Origin: Lithobates sylvaticus
Taxonomy: Eukaryota > Chordata > Amphibia > Anura > Ranidae
NCBI GenBank assembly: GCA_028564925.1
Contig: CM053033.1
Coordinates: 111,416,252 to 111,480,251 of the forward strand
Direction of reading: 5' to 3'
Length of the DNA: 64,000 bases
In this document: positions 45,606 to 57,263 of the stretch, in pieces
Numbering within the stretch: the first letter of the stretch is position 1
Layout of the letters: every line of letters begins with the position of its first letter
Position numbers and translations under genes: made by a program
Notes under the pieces: generated by a model
What the model saw: the letters and a program-made list of their open reading frames with translations, nothing else
Database searches by the model: none
What the model was told of the DNA's origin: nothing

Positions 45606-46018
45606 AAAGCCTTGTACACACGATCAAATTTTCGGACGACCGAACGTCTGTTTTTATTTTTTGTGGCATGCTAGTCTCATGTCGAAAGGGAAGAGGTTAC
45701 TCGCAACCCGAAAATTTTCGTACGACAGAATACATCAGAAGTGATGAAACGTGTCGAATAGTTTTGTATGTATTCTTTCGTTTCTGAGCATGCGTAGTCT
45801 TGCTCTTACAATTATTTTTTTTTGTATGAAAACCGTACTAATGAAACGAAAATCGTACGTTGAGTTCACATCTGACATAAAATGTAATAGTCTGCACATC
45901 TAGCTTTTTTGTCTGCCGAAAAAGCGAAATCGAAAGCACCGTAATAACGATCCGAAAATCGTCAGATCGTTCGTCGTACAAATTTTTCCTTTCGATTTTC
46001 GTATCGTGTGTAGTCTGC
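45606..46018. mobile_element. Harbinger-like MITE (TACACACGAT family)
   Basis: Left end AAGCCTTGTACACACGATC, right end TTTTCGTATCGTGTGTAGTC, with inner GAGCATGCGT. Target duplication not clear. Confidence 0.55.
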
Positions 46019-46087
46019 AGGTTCTGTGAAGCAGGATGAAAAATGTTTTGTGACACTTTTATAGGACTATATATACTGTTCTAAATT

Positions 46088-46440
46088 ATAATGAATGAAT
46101 GAATGACTTGTATAGCGCTACCTATGCGAACTGAATCGCCTCAGGTCGCTTTTTTGCCACTGGTGTCCATCTGTGGTATAGTGTGGTCCTGACACGCTTA
46201 CAAACACATACACATACAACATACACATAAATTTTTCTCGACAGGATCTAATTAACCTACCAGCATGTCTTTGGAGTGTGGGAGGAAACCGGAGTACCCG
46301 GAGGAAACCCACGCAGGCAGAGGGAGAACATGCAAACTCCAGGCAGAAGGTGTCGTGGTCGGGATTTGAACCAGCGACCCTATTACTGCTAGGTGAAAGT
46401 GCTAACCACTACACCACTGTGCTGCTGTGTTAAATAATTC
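46088..46440. repeat. Dispersed vertebrate repeat
   Basis: The body contains TTGGAGTGTGGGAGGAAACC, GGAGGAAACCCACGCAGG and GGGATTTGAACCAGCGACCC, then GTGCTAACCACTACACCACT. This phrase set is very common in fish and frog genomes; the class is not clear to me. (GAAT)n at the left end. Confidence 0.6.
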
Positions 46441-46527
46441 TATGAGGGCAATTTCCTACAGATATATACAGTACATGTATTTGAGCTTGTGATGTCTGTG
46501 ATTCTATTGGTATTTAACAAGTCCACT

Positions 46528-47458
46528 CTAACCTCTTCTGGACCGTCTTACGCAGATATACTGCAGCAAGGCGGCCCTCCTGCGCAAAATCACCTACCTG
46601 TACGTGATTTGGTGCACTGGGTCTGGGGCGTGCAAGCACCGGCGAACCGCTCCCGCTGTGATTGGACACAGCAGGAGCCAATCAGCGGGTCCGGTGGACC
46701 TGATGTTCGCCGACACCTTGCAATCATTTTCAGGAGTACTGGAGGTCTTGTTTTTCTGCTAAGCAGGAACACAGATCTCTGTCTTCCCCCAGTTAAAGCA
46801 CCTCCCCCACAGTTAGAAAACACGCCCTAGGAACACATTTAACCCTTTGATCGCCCCCGATGTTAACCCATTAAAATCATTAGAACAGTGACAGTGCATT
46901 TATTTTTATTTTTTATTTATTTTTAGCACTGATCACTGTATTGGTGTCACTGGTCCCCAAAAAGTGAAACTTAGTGTTAGATGTGTCCGCCGCAATGTCG
47001 CAGTCCTGCTAAAAATCCCTGATCACCGCCATTACTAGTAAAAAATAAAAATAAAACACATTTCATAAATCTATCCCATAGTTTGTAGATGCTATAACTT
47101 TTGCCAAACCAATTAATATACGCTTATTGGGATTTTTTTTTTTTTAGCAAAAAATATGTAGCAGAATACATATTGGTCCAAATTGATGAAGACATTAGAT
47201 TTTTTTTTACATTTTCTTATTGGATGTTTTATAGCCTTCTTTTTTTTTTTTTTCTATTTTTAATTGTCGGTCTCTATTTTGTTTATGGCGCAAAAGATAA
47301 AAACCGCAGAGGTGATCAAATTCCACCAAAAGAGAGCTCTATTTGTGGGAACAATGTCGCATGACCGCACAATTGTCAGTTAAAGTAACGCATTGCTGTA
47401 TCACAAAAAATGGCCTGGTAGGGAAGTGGGGTAAACCTTCTGGGGCTGAAGTGGTTAA
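46528..47458. mobile_element. TTAA-type piggyBac-like MITE
   Basis: The right end CTGGGGCTGAAGTGG is followed by TTAA at 47455-47458. The left target has decayed to CTAA (46528-46531) before CCTCTTCTGGACCGTC. Body with TAACTTTTGCCAAACCAATTA and ACAATTGTCAGTTAAAG as in the other copies. It ends only about 50 bp from the exon at 47507. Confidence 0.65.
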
Positions 47459-47506
47459 ACACAGCTTTCGCATGAAGTAGTTTGGCATTTAGAGAGTTTT
47501 TCTTAC

Positions 47507-47833
47507 TATGATATAGGGATATGACCCCGGCGGCAGGTTCTGATGTGTGTAGACATTCTGCAACGTCGGGCCAGACTGGTACATGACAGCCATCGAGCCA
47601 GAGAAGTTATTTTGATAATTGGGGTACAGCAGATGTGCAATCTTAGGGTCCGGGGGAGAATACGGTGGAGGGTCCCCAACAAATGCAGTGTTCTCTATGC
47701 CTTTAGGCTCCTCTGAGGTAGGTTTGGGCTGCTGCGGTGGTTGGACGAGGTCTGTACTTGGAGTGTTAGCTCTTTGGCCCATTTCCACAGCTACTTCGTT
47801 TCTTTCTTCTTCTTGTTGGATCCGAACTTCCAT
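47507..47833 (-). CDS. CD225/dispanin protein (PRRT1-like), first visible coding exon
   Basis: 109 codons from the ATG at 47833: MEVRIQQEEERNEVAVEMGQ, then a proline-rich region (VQPPQQPKPTSEEP; GDPPPYSPPDPK with a PPPY motif that could bind WW domains), ending PPGSYPYII at the donor ATA|GTAAGA (47501-47506). The exon starts two bases upstream of the ATG, after the acceptor TTCTTTTGACAG (ends 47836), so at least one more exon lies upstream; it may be non-coding, or coding could continue with an earlier start. Phase 0 joins the exon at 20275. Proline-rich cytosolic N-termini are usual in PRRT-type dispanins. With the next two exons the protein is 202 aa. Confidence 0.8.
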
Positions 47834-47835
47834 TT

Positions 47836-48215
47836 CTGTCAAAAGAACATAAAATGTTAGTCTAATGTGCACACCACTCCCTCTAATATATTTGAGGCTA
47901 ATTTATCTAAGTACCGGTATGTGCTCTAAGGATGTATGTGGCAACTTGATTTAAACATTCATTCTCCAGCTGTCCTTTTTCAGTTCAGGTTTGATTCCTG
48001 TTTGCTCTGAGACAGTTCATATTCCCAACAATTTGAGTGACACCAACAGGCTTATTCAATAGAAAAAGGAAATGTCACACTGATATACGAGTGTAATAAT
48101 CTAACCAACAGCATTTCAGGCTTTCTGGTAGGTTGTTATGCTTTGCTGCACATCCTCTTAGCAGGCCTTCCCAGGTACCCCAAACTGACCAAATCCAGTG
48201 GATCTGTCCAAGGGT
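47836..48215. other. Host gene, upstream intron
   Basis: Looks single-copy. No additional exon recognised. Confidence 0.35.
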
Positions 48216-48221
48216 TTAAAC

Positions 48222-48844
48222 TAGGGTTGCACCAATACCACTTTTTTAAGACCGAATACCAATACTTTTTTTTCAAATACTCGGTGATACCAATACTTTT
48301 TTTTAATGTCATATGACAGTGGCACTAATATGCAGCACTGATGGGAATTGATAGGTGGCACTGATGATGCGTGGACTGTCAGTATTTTTTTTTTACAATT
48401 TTATTTTTTACTATACATTTTTTTTGTATTATTTTAAAAAATAAATAAATTCTCTTTTTTGGGGGGGGGGGGGGGGTGTACAGGGGACAGTGTCAGTGTT
48501 TTTATTTTTATTTTTTAAAATTGTTTTTACAAGTTTACTTTTAAATATTTATTACAATGTTTACTTGTTGGGGGGGGGGGGGGGGTGCTTTTTGGTGAGA
48601 TGTTAGATGTCCCCTTTGAGAAAGGGATAGGGGCTGAGGACACAGATTCCTCAGTCCCTTTCTCTGCAGCCTCAGCTTCACTGAAGATGAATGGACAGGA
48701 GACAGAGGCTCCTCTCCATGTGTAAACGAAAGCATCTTAAACGCAGTTTATGATGCTCAGTTATGAATGGACAGAGTCAGTAATTACTGACTCTGTCCAT
48801 TCAGAAAAAGGAGCCGGTAAATGACTTGTATCTATCTTGAGATT
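48222..48844. repeat. Left part of a 'TAGGGTTGCACC' hAT-like repeat
   Basis: Starts TAGGGTTGCACCAATACC, followed by TTTAAGACCGAATACC. The inverted end GTATCTGTGCAACCCT is found at 53167-53184. G-runs at 48463-48478 and 48570-48586 and a palindromic TACTGACTCTGTCCATTC pair near 48785. No 8-bp target duplication was found between the two ends. Confidence 0.45.
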
Positions 48845-49260
48845 ATCTATATATAGTTGTGCTCATAAGTTTACATACCATATACATAGAATTTGATTTC
48901 TTGGCCATTTTTCAGAGAATATGAATGATAACACAAACTTTTCTTTCACTCATGGTTAGTGTTTGGCTGAAGCCATTTATCAATCAACTGTGTTTACTCT
49001 TTTTTTAAATCCATAATGACAACAAACTACCCAAATGATCCTGATCAAAAGTTTACATGCCCTGGTGATTTTGGCCTGATAACATGCACACAAGTTGACA
49101 CAAAGGGGTCTGAATGCCTATTAAGGGTAACCATCCTCATCTGTGATCTGTTTGCTTGTAATTAGCGTGTGTATAAAAGGTCAATGAGTTTCTGGACTCC
49201 TGACAGACCCTTGCATCTTTCATCCAGTGCTGCACTGATGTTTCTGGATTCTGAAAATTA

Positions 49261-50275
49261 TTGTCAAAGGATCTGCAGGAAAAGGTAGTTGAACTGTATA
49301 AAACAGGAAAGGGATATCAAAAGTTATCCAAGGAATTCAGAATGCCAATCAGCAGTGTTCAAACTCTAATCAAGAAGTGGAAAATGAGGGGCTCTGTTGA
49401 AACCAAACCACGGTCAGGTGGACCAAATAAAATTTCAGCCACAACTGCCAGGAAAATAGTTTCCCCGAAAATAAGACCTAGTGTGATTGTCAGTGATGGC
49501 TGCAATATAAGCCCTACCCTGAAAATAAGACCCACAAGGACTTTAACTAGGGCTTATTTGGGGTGTATGGCCTTATATTGCAGCCATCATCGACAATCAC
49601 GCTAGGTCTTATTTTCGGGGAAACAGGGTATGCAAATGCCACAAAGTATCCTGCTTACAATACGCCAAACAGCACAGAGACAAGCCTCACACCTTCTGGC
49701 ACAAAGTCATTTGGAGTGATGAGACCAAAATGTAGCTTTTTGGCCACAACCATAAATGCTACATTTGGAGAGGAGTCGACAAAGCCTATGATGAAATGTA
49801 CACCATTCCTACTGTGAAACAAGGAGGTGGATCGCTGATGTTTTGGGGGTGTGTGAGCTACAAAAGGCACAGGAAATTTGGTCAAAATTGATGGCAAGAT
49901 GAATGCAGTATGTTATCAAAAAATACTGGAGGAACATTTGCATTCATCGGCCAGGAAGCTGCGCATGCGATGTACTTGGACATTCCAACATGACAATGAT
50001 CCAAAACACAAGGCCAAGTCGACCTGTCATTGGCTACAGCAGAATAAAGTGAAGGTTCTGGAGTGACCATCTCAGTCTCCTGACCTCAATATCATTGAGC
50101 CACTCTGGGGAGATCTCAAACATGCAGTTCATGCAAGACAGCCCAAGAATTTACAGGAAATGGAAGCTTTTTGTCAAGAGGAATGGGGAGCTTTACCATA
50201 TGAGAAGAAAAAGAGCCTCATCCACAAATTAGGGTTGTCACCTCATCACTTGAACCTGAACACATATTAATTATA
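49261..50275 (+). pseudogene. Tc1-type transposase remnant
   Basis: The N-terminal helix-turn-helix region reads SKDLQEKVVELYKTGKGYQK and SVQTLIKKWKMRGS, then GGPNKISATTARKIV, where a MITE interrupts at 49458. Downstream, WSDET-like, TIPTVKQGGGSLMFWGC and FQHDNDPKHKA blocks lie in different frames (about 49690-50020). The final Glu box reads in yet another frame with stops. Dead copy. Confidence 0.8.
49459..49628. mobile_element. Foldback MITE with TA target (TTTCCCCGAAAATAAGACC ends)
   Basis: TA at 49457-49458 and 49629-49630. The right end is CTTATTTTCGGGGAAACAGG; the left end lacks the first few bases. Inner inverted GATTGTCAGTGATGGCTGCA / TGCAGCCATCATCGACAATC. Confidence 0.75.
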
Positions 50276-50400
50276 CAGGTTCTGTGGCTGATTAAGGTGG
50301 TAATTAAACTCACTTGGTGCTTTATCTGCATTAAATTAGCCTCAGAACCTGTGTAATTCATATGTGTTCGGGTTTAAAAAGGGATGAGTTGGCAACCCTA
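50230..50400. mobile_element. hAT-like MITE (TAGGGTTG...CAACCCTA)
   Basis: Flanks CCACAAAT (50222-50229) and TCACAAAT (50401-50408) match at 7 of 8 bases. Inner inverted CACATATTAATTATACAGGT and ACCTGTGTAATTCATATGTG. Confidence 0.65.
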
Positions 50401-50499
50401 TCACAAATACCACAAAGACTTCAAGCCGCTATTGATGTTAAATGGGGCAATACACGGTATTAAGAACTGGGGTATGTAAACTTTTGATCAGGGTCATTT

Positions 50500-50731
50500 G
50501 GGTAGTTTTATCATAAATTCTGCCAGGTGTGTGTGTGTGTGTATGAGATAGAGATGGAGATAGAGAGAGATAATATATATCTCTATCAGAGGGGGCCCGG
50601 AGGAGGACACAGTGGACAGTCAGGAACGATCGGTGTGGGGGGAGTTACAATCACCGATCTTCCTGTGTGGCTTTCAATAAAGCAGCTGAAAGCCGTGGGA
50701 GGAAGAGGAGGAGACTTGGTTGTCAGATGCT
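50500..50731. other. Simple-sequence and unassigned
   Basis: (TG)n then GA-rich sequence. No gene. Confidence 0.4.
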
Positions 50732-50733
50732 TT

Positions 50734-51343
50734 TAACCACTTAACAACCGGCCCATAGCCAAATGATGGCTACAGGGCGGTTGCTTTAACTCTGGGAGGG
50801 CGTACAGTGACGTCCTCCCAGAATCCCGCTCGCCCCCTGGGGAGCGCACTCGAGAACATCCGTGCTCATCGCGCCCATTTACCACGTGATCGCTCCGTCA
50901 AATGATGGATTTCATGACGCCGGTTCCTCTCTCCTCTCTCTGTACCAATCGCTACAGTGTGAGAGGAGAGGGGGAGAGATTGGTGGCAGCAGCGCTGTGG
51001 GCGGGATCTGTAGTGCCCACAGCGCTGCTCTGCAGTCACCATCGATCACCATCGATCCATCCATGCTAAGCCATCCCTGCAATACCCAGCCATAACCTTT
51101 CGATATTCTGCGATACTCGGCGATACGCAGCCATGCTCAGCGATACGCGGCTGTACTCGGCCATACTCGGCTGTACTCGGCCTCTGTATGTGGCCAGGCT
51201 GTGGAAGTCTCACACATGTGGTATCGCCGTAGTCAGGAGGAGTAGGAGAATCTATTTTGGGGTGCCATTTTTTGTATGTACATGCTATGTGTTAGGAATA
51301 TTGTATAAATGGACAACTTTGTGTTAAAAAAAAAAAAAGCGTT
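50734..51343. repeat. TTAA-type element fragment
   Basis: Begins TTAACCACTTAACAACCGG (TTAA at 50734) and includes a cluster of CGATACTCGG / ATACGCAGCCATGC short repeats (51095-51185). The part CACACATGTGGTATCGCC recurs at 52423-52440. The right end runs into the next element. Confidence 0.5.
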
Positions 51344-53140
51344 TTAACCACTTCCCGCCTGCCGGCCGTCATATGACGTCCTTGACTTTGTGCAGGATAT
51401 TTGAATGATGCCTGCAGCTACAGGCATCATTCAGATATCAGCTTTTTTAGCCGGCCATTCCCTACCCCATAAGAATGATCATAACTGCTGTTCCGCTGCT
51501 TGATCATTCTTGCGAGAGGGGACGCCCCCCCCCCCCCCTCCCGCCGACCTCCGGTGCTTCTACCGACTCACCGCTACGATCGAAGCCAGGATCGTTTTTT
51601 ATTTTTTTATTTCAGGCTTTCCAGCCTAGAGGTGAGATGTGGGGTCTTATTGACCCCACATCTCACTGTAAAGAGGACCTGTCATGCCATATTCCTATTA
51701 CAAGGGATGTTTACATTCCTTGTAATAGGAATAAAAGTGATCAAAAAAATTATTTTTGGGAAAAAAGTGTCAAACTAAAATAAAGTAAAATGAACAATAA
51801 ATTTTTTTTTTTTTTTAAAGCGCCCCTGTCCCCGTGTGCTCGCATGCAGAAACGAACGCATACGTAAGTCGGTGTTCAGAAGATACATGTGAGGTATCGC
51901 TGCGAACGTTAGAGCGAGAACAATAATTTTGGCCCTAGACCTCCTCTGTAACTCAAAACATGTAACCAGTAAAAAAATGTAAATCGTCGCCTATGGGGAT
52001 TTTTAAGTAGCAAAGTTTGCCGCCATTCCACGAGTGTGTGCAATTTTGAAGGGTGACATGTTAGGTATCTATTTACTCGGCATAACTTCATCTTTCAGAT
52101 TATGCAAAAACATTGGGCGAAATTTACTGTTCTGTTTTTTGTAAAGCACAAAACATTTTTTTTGTCAAAAAAACGCGTTAGAAAAATGGCTGCGCAAGTA
52201 CCGTGTGAGATAAAAAGTTGCAATGACTGCCATTGTATTCTCTAGGGTCTTTACTAAAAAAAGATATACAATGTTTTGGGGTTCTATGTAATTTTCTAGC
52301 GAATAAATGATGATTTTTACATGTAGGAGAGAAATGTCAGAATTGGCCTGGGTGCTCCAGAACACCTGATGGCGCTCCCTGCATGTTGGGAATCTGTATG
52401 TGGCCACGCTGTGTAAAAGTCTCACACATGTGGTATCGCCATACTCGGGAGTAATAGCAGAATGTGTTTTGGGGTGTAATTTGTGGTCTGCATATGCTGT
52501 GTGTGAGAAATAACCTGCTAATATGACAATGTCCGTGTCCGTGTTCATCCGATCCGCTCTGCAGACGGATGAAAAAATAGGATTTTCCTCCGTCTGCAGA
52601 ACCGGACAATTGCGGAGGCGGACAATAGCGGGTGTCAGCGGATGCTCATCCGCTGACACCCGCTGCCCCATAGACAAAAACGAATGGATGAAAAACAGAC
52701 ATACGATCCGCATGTGTGAAAGGGGCCTTAGGGTCTTAAGAAATGAGATAGGCCGTCAGTACTTCAGGTGTGATCAATTTTCAGTGATTGGCACCATAGC
52801 TTGTGGACTCTATAACTTTCACAAAGACCAAATAATATACCCCAATTTGTACTTATTTTTACCATATGTAGCAAAAAAAATTACAAATTTGCTAAATTTT
52901 ATAACAGAAACAAAGAAAAATTCATTTTTTTTTACCGAACTTTCTGTTTTTTTTTTTTCTTTTATAGCGCAAAAAATAAAAAAACCCAACGGTGATTAAA
53001 TACCACCAAAAGAAAGCTCTATTTGTGTGGAAAAAAAAAAGGACAAAAATTTCATATGGGTACAGTGTTGTATGACTGAGTAATTGTCATTCAAAATGTG
53101 AGAGCACCGAAAGCTGAAAATTGGTCTGGTTATTAAGGGT
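51344..53140. mobile_element. Long TTAA-type non-autonomous element
   Basis: TTAA at 51344-51347 before CCACTTCCCGCCTGCCGG. It holds the palindrome GCCGTCATATGACGTCC near 51367, which resembles the two palindromes beside the piggyBac terminus (2298, 2342), and a hairpin of GATGCCTGCAGCTACAGGCA. Modules from 51480 to 52340 reappear reversed at 33060-34100. A MITE lies at about 52525-52735. The right end fades near 53140 (GGTCTGGTTATTAAGGG) without a clear TTAA. Confidence 0.55.
52525..52735. mobile_element. MITE nested in the long TTAA element
   Basis: Ends in GTGTGAAAGGGGCCTTAG and contains inverted GCGGACAATTGCGG-type and CAGCGGATGCTCATCCGCTG hairpins. Left border approximate. Confidence 0.45.
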
Positions 53141-53142
53141 GT

Positions 53143-53400
53143 TTAAGTAGGAGTAGGAGTACTAGTATCGGTATCTGTGCAACCCTTGCAAGTCCAAGAC
53201 CTGTTCTGCACAAGTGTCAACCCAGCCAAGCTGTCCGTGTGCAGGGAAAGCTGTCTTGCAATTTCCATACTTGAAGTACCACTGACCACTAATGGTTGAG
53301 TTTCCTCCTCCCACTGACCACCAACATTGGTGCAAATTTTTTTCTCATCAATAGGGGCATTCTGTCTCCTGATTACCACTGATGGTGGATTATTCTTCAC
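53143..53400 (-). other. Unassigned 85-codon open frame
   Basis: MKNNPPSVVIRRQNAPIDEK at the start and RSWTCKGCTDTDTSTPTPT at the end. No splice sites that clearly bound it, no recognised domain. Its C-terminal part overlaps the hAT-like end at 53167-53184, so it is more likely transposon debris than a host exon. Confidence 0.25.
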
Positions 53401-53489
53401 CCCAGCTTAAAGTAGCTACATATCTTCTCTGTGAACCTGTTCCCAGACTATGCAAAATAAGGTATTTATATATTCTGAACAAGCAGTAA

Positions 53490-53700
53490 GGCCCCTTTCA
53501 CACTGTGAACACCGCTCCTATACCGCTCCAAAGATGCTGCTAGCAGGACTTTTTTGACCGTCCTGCTAGCGCACCACTCCAGTGTGAAAGCCCGCCGGCT
53601 TTCACACTGGAGTTAAAGGGGCCGGATTTTTTCAGGTGGTATACAGGCGCTATTTTTAGCGCTGTACCGCCTGAAAAAATGCCCCAGTGTGAAAGGGGCC
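53490..53700. mobile_element. Harbinger-like MITE, TAA target duplication
   Basis: TAA at 53487-53489 and 53701-53703. Ends GGCCCCTTTCACACTG and CCCCAGTGTGAAAGGGGCC. An internally deleted relative of 27988-28429, sharing AGCGGTATAGGAGCGGTGT-like sequence in reverse. Confidence 0.8.
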
Positions 53701-54048
53701 TAAAAGTGCTGTAAAACAAGCCTCAATTCACCTCCTGTAGCTTTACAACTCACCAGAGGCACCATTTTTTTTTTTTTTTTCCTACCTTCTGTGGAAGCAG
53801 ACAATTGGCAGTCTAGCAGTCTTCTAATAGGGCCGATGCTGCCACTAGGCAAACTAGGCAGCCGCTGCCTAGGGCACCCCCCACAGTAATTGTACTTCAC
53901 AGTACAAGCAGCTAGAGAAGTCAGTATGGGCTTGTTTTAAAATCACTTTTACTGCTTATTATGAATATGTTTAAATTGAAAAGTCTCTGGTCTGGGCACA
54001 GATGCACTCTAAATATCCCTCTTTATTAAAGTGGGAGATGCTCTACAG

Positions 54049-54219
54049 CAGTTCTCAAGTACCCCAACAGGCCATGTTTGCAGGTTTTCCTTCATCTTGC
54101 ACAGTTGATTTAAATCAATCAGTCAATGGCTTAGTATTTTGGACAGCTATTTTATCTAAGAAAAATTCCCAAAACATGGCCTGTTGGGGGGTACTTGAGG
54201 ACAGGGTTCAGAATCACTG
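54049..54219. mobile_element. hAT-type MITE, perfect 8-bp target duplication
   Basis: CTCTACAG at 54041-54048 and 54220-54227. Ends CAGTTCTCAAGTACCCC and inverse. Same family as 35110-35294. Confidence 0.85.
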
Positions 54220-54227
54220 CTCTACAG

Positions 54228-55020
54228 CACATGTCTAACACAAGGCCCATGGGCCAAATCTACTACTTGTCTCAGTAGTCGGCAGCAGAGGACAACCAAA
54301 TTCCTCCGCCAGATCCTGTGCTTCTCCATATGGCCATGGAGAGGCTCATCTCTGCTCCCCCTCTCCCCATCTCAGCAGTTGCAGAGAGGACAGAACTCCT
54401 CCTATATGTCCTGCACCTCTCTGTGCAGCCGCAGTACCCTCTTGTCTCCACCTTCCCTGGTCTCAGCATTCAGCAGACTCTGGCAACTGACTCCAGTCCT
54501 CCTCTGGTCCTCCTCCAGATCCTGCACTTTCTGCTTCCCAGCTCCAGGGGGTTGCACTGATGTATTTGATGGTTTTGAATTGAGAATTATATCCTGGTCT
54601 GTGATAAAAGCAATATATGATGCAATGCCATCATCTTTAGACACTTAATAAACCAGATCTGTACCTCCATGGTGATTTGAAACCTCCATATCTAACTAGC
54701 TTGCTGAATGCTTTTGGCAAACTTGTATCTTTTCAGGGCAAAGCAACAGGTTTGCTTTAACCCCGCCCCCCCAACCCCCCAGCATCATATACTTGGTGAG
54801 TATATGCACCTGGGGATGGGAGATTAAAGTGAAGAGTTACACCTTCACTCCCCTACCCATTCAGCAGCTGGAACGGGAGGACCTGCCTCATATTTCCAGG
54901 TATGGAAGTGTATCCGACTCCATATACTGCATGATTTAGGGCACTTTTTCTTCCCCCCAGTGCTGGAGCATGGAACTGCGAATGGAAGGCGGGATGTGAA
55001 AGTCCACATTAAAATTAACC
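54228..55020. other. No gene recognised
   Basis: Upstream side of the host gene. Short frames of 80-90 codons (54318-54648) lack homology. C-run at 54755-54780. Confidence 0.35.
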
Positions 55021-55139
55021 TTTTTTTTCCCCTATCGTCTTTCAGGACAGCCACCTGAGAGACCTTGGCTCCTCCCCTCTGTAGGAAACACCTGCGCCAG
55101 CTTGCTATAAATTTCCTCCTCCCCTGCTGCTCCTCAGTT
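55021..55139. repeat. DIRS left inverted terminal repeat
   Basis: Runs from a T-run and CCCCTATCGTCTTTCAGGAC to GCTGCTCCTCAGTT; reverse complement of the right repeat over about 105 bases. The outermost bases differ between the two ends, as expected for DIRS. Confidence 0.9.
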
Positions 55140-55757
55140 ATTTGTGTTTCCTCCAGGAGGGGAGACACCTTTTTGGAACCAGCCAGAAAGAGTCAGGATT
55201 ACCAGGGGGTATGGGCTCAGGCAAAAGATACATGTCCACAAACGAAGCAGCAGCGGCTCCTTCTGGACAAACAGACCAGGTAACTAACCTGGGGAGACTG
55301 CCGCCCCTGCATCCCTGAGTGCAAGCGGAGGTCAGGGGGGTTTCCTTCTCAGCTCCGAGTGCGGAGCACAGGTACAGGTCCTGCCGTTCCATACCTCCAG
55401 CGGCGTGTGGCGCTCTCAGCGCGGAACACGCTGGGTATAGGAGACCGGCGTTGTCAGTGACGGGCGACGTCACATCCGACAAAAGGGGCGTGTACTTCCG
55501 GGTTCGCGGTTTCCGGTTCCGGCCGCGAATCATGAAAAGGAGGCCAGGCATGGGCTAGGAGAGGAGCTACACATGCTGTAGTGTCAGCTAAAGCTCCGGT
55601 GGTGACACAAGCATGTCGGACGCAGAAGGTAGAGACCAGACTGCTACGACAGAGACCAGCTCCAGCCATGTAAAGGTAAGGGGAACCTGGGGAGGACCTC
55701 CCCTGGCCTATATCAACCACCCATCCCCCTCCCCCTCAAGGGTTCAGCAAGGGGGGG

Positions 55758-57253
55758 GTGGGTAGGTCCCTCCTGTGTCAGAGGGTTATTTTTCATTGGG
55801 CCCCTAGTGTGGTAAGCCCATATGAAAGACGCTGTGCACCTGCATGCTGCAGGAAGCTTATGTCAGTATTAATATGTGTGGGGTTTCTCTTTATGTCTTT
55901 TCAGAAACCTGACAAGTCCAAGCCCTCTCATAACTCAAAAAAGAGGTGCCCTTCTTGTAAAAACACACTAAAAGATTCCTGGGGGAAAGCATTATGTAAG
56001 GAATGTATTCACAAGTTGGTGCAAGAACATTCCACAGAGCAGGGCAGTGATTTAGCGGCATCTGTCAAGGAGCTATCAAGTACCTTTGTAGCCTTTAAAA
56101 CCCTTTTTGAAGGGTTCCAGATCCCTCAACTGCAAACTGCCCCCCCACCAGTACTACCGGTACTAGGAAAAGCACAGGCACTACCCTCCACTAGTGCCGG
56201 TCCTTCAGTTACTCCTAGAGAGGAGGCAGAGGACGAGCCTGACAGCACAGCGTCCGGCTCCCAAGAATCTGAGGGTGAAACACTGGAAGGGGATTCCAGA
56301 AAACCCTCCAGATACAAACTCTCATTAGAAGAGGTAGACCAGCTGTTGGGAGCCATTCATACCACGCTGGGTATACAGACGGAAAAGAAACCTTTATCCC
56401 TGCATGATCAGATGTATGAGGGTTTAGGAGAACAAGAAAAGAAAAATTTTCCTGTTCATGATGTCTTAGTAGAGGCAATTAAGAAAGAATGGCAGGAACC
56501 TGAAAGGAAACCATTCTTCTCTAAAGCCTTAAAGAGACGGTTCCCATTTTCAGATGATGAGTCATCAGTATGGAACAAAATCCCAAAACTAGACGCTGCC
56601 TTCTCACAAGTCTCCAGGCACACGATCTAGCTTTTGAGGATATGGGGGTCCTTTCTGAAGCAATGGACAAAAGAATGGATACCCTATTAAAGAGGTCATG
56701 GGACTCCACAGTGGGAAGCCTAAAGCCAGCCATGGCGGTCACGGTGGTAGCCAGAAATGTAGAGTTTTGGCTGAACCGTATACAGGCACATATTGAGGAA
56801 GGTACTGCGAAGGAGCAGATTTTGTCCTCCTTTCCCACTCTTCTCAAAGGCGTTGCATACATAGCAGATGCATCAGCAGAGCTGGTACGCATGGCAGCCA
56901 GATCCTCGGCTCTAGCCAATTCTACCAGAAGGGCCCTATGGCTAAAGACTTGGCAAGGGGATGCTGCATCCAAAGCCAAGTTATGCGGGATCCCGTTTAC
57001 GGGAGACCTGTTATTTGGGCCAGGCTTAGAGAAAGTGTTAGACCGTACAGCGGACAAAAAGAAGGCTTTTCCGCTAAAACGGAAAGCACCCTGGGCCCAG
57101 CCTCCACAAAATAGAAAGAGGCAAAAGAGGGACACCAAGTCCCGGTTTTCAGTACCCAAGGCAACTAATCAAAAGAAACCTTGGGGTCAGCGAGGGAATA
57201 GCAAAGGAGGAGCAATATTTCGCCCTCCTGAGCAGACCCGCAATAAGGACTGA
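55758..57253 (+). mobile_element. DIRS gag-like region
   Basis: Two overlapping open stretches (55758-56630 and 56570-57253). The first has a CX2C...CX2C zinc-ribbon-like part (RCPSCKNTLKDSWG, ALCKECI), then a Ser/Pro/Glu-rich stretch and LSLEEVDQLLGAIHTTLG. The second includes helical sequence (MDKRMDTLLKRSWDSTVG) and ends in a Lys/Arg-rich tail (PQNRKRQKRDTKSRFS), fit for nucleic-acid binding. By position and composition this is the structural protein region. Treated as part of a fossil element. Confidence 0.75.
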
Positions 57254-57263
57254 AGTCCTCTCA

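Larger units (their letters stand above)
48845..50500 (+). mobile_element. Second Tc1-type element, decayed, right end lost
   Basis: Left outer repeat TGCTCATAAGTTTACATACC and inner repeat with GATCCTGATCAAAAGTTTAC (48845-49085). On the right only the inner repeat remains (GTATGTAAACTTTTGATCAG, about 50470-50500), followed by a (TG)n tract. Two MITEs have inserted (49459-49628 and 50230-50400). Confidence 0.8.

Noticed and set aside
53143-53400. 85-codon frame as an exon of an unknown host gene
   Set aside because: No bounding splice sites, no known domain, and overlap with a transposon-like terminal repeat.
55065-55720. Open frames on both strands near the DIRS left end as host exons
   Set aside because: They fall within the inverted repeat and leader of the DIRS element.
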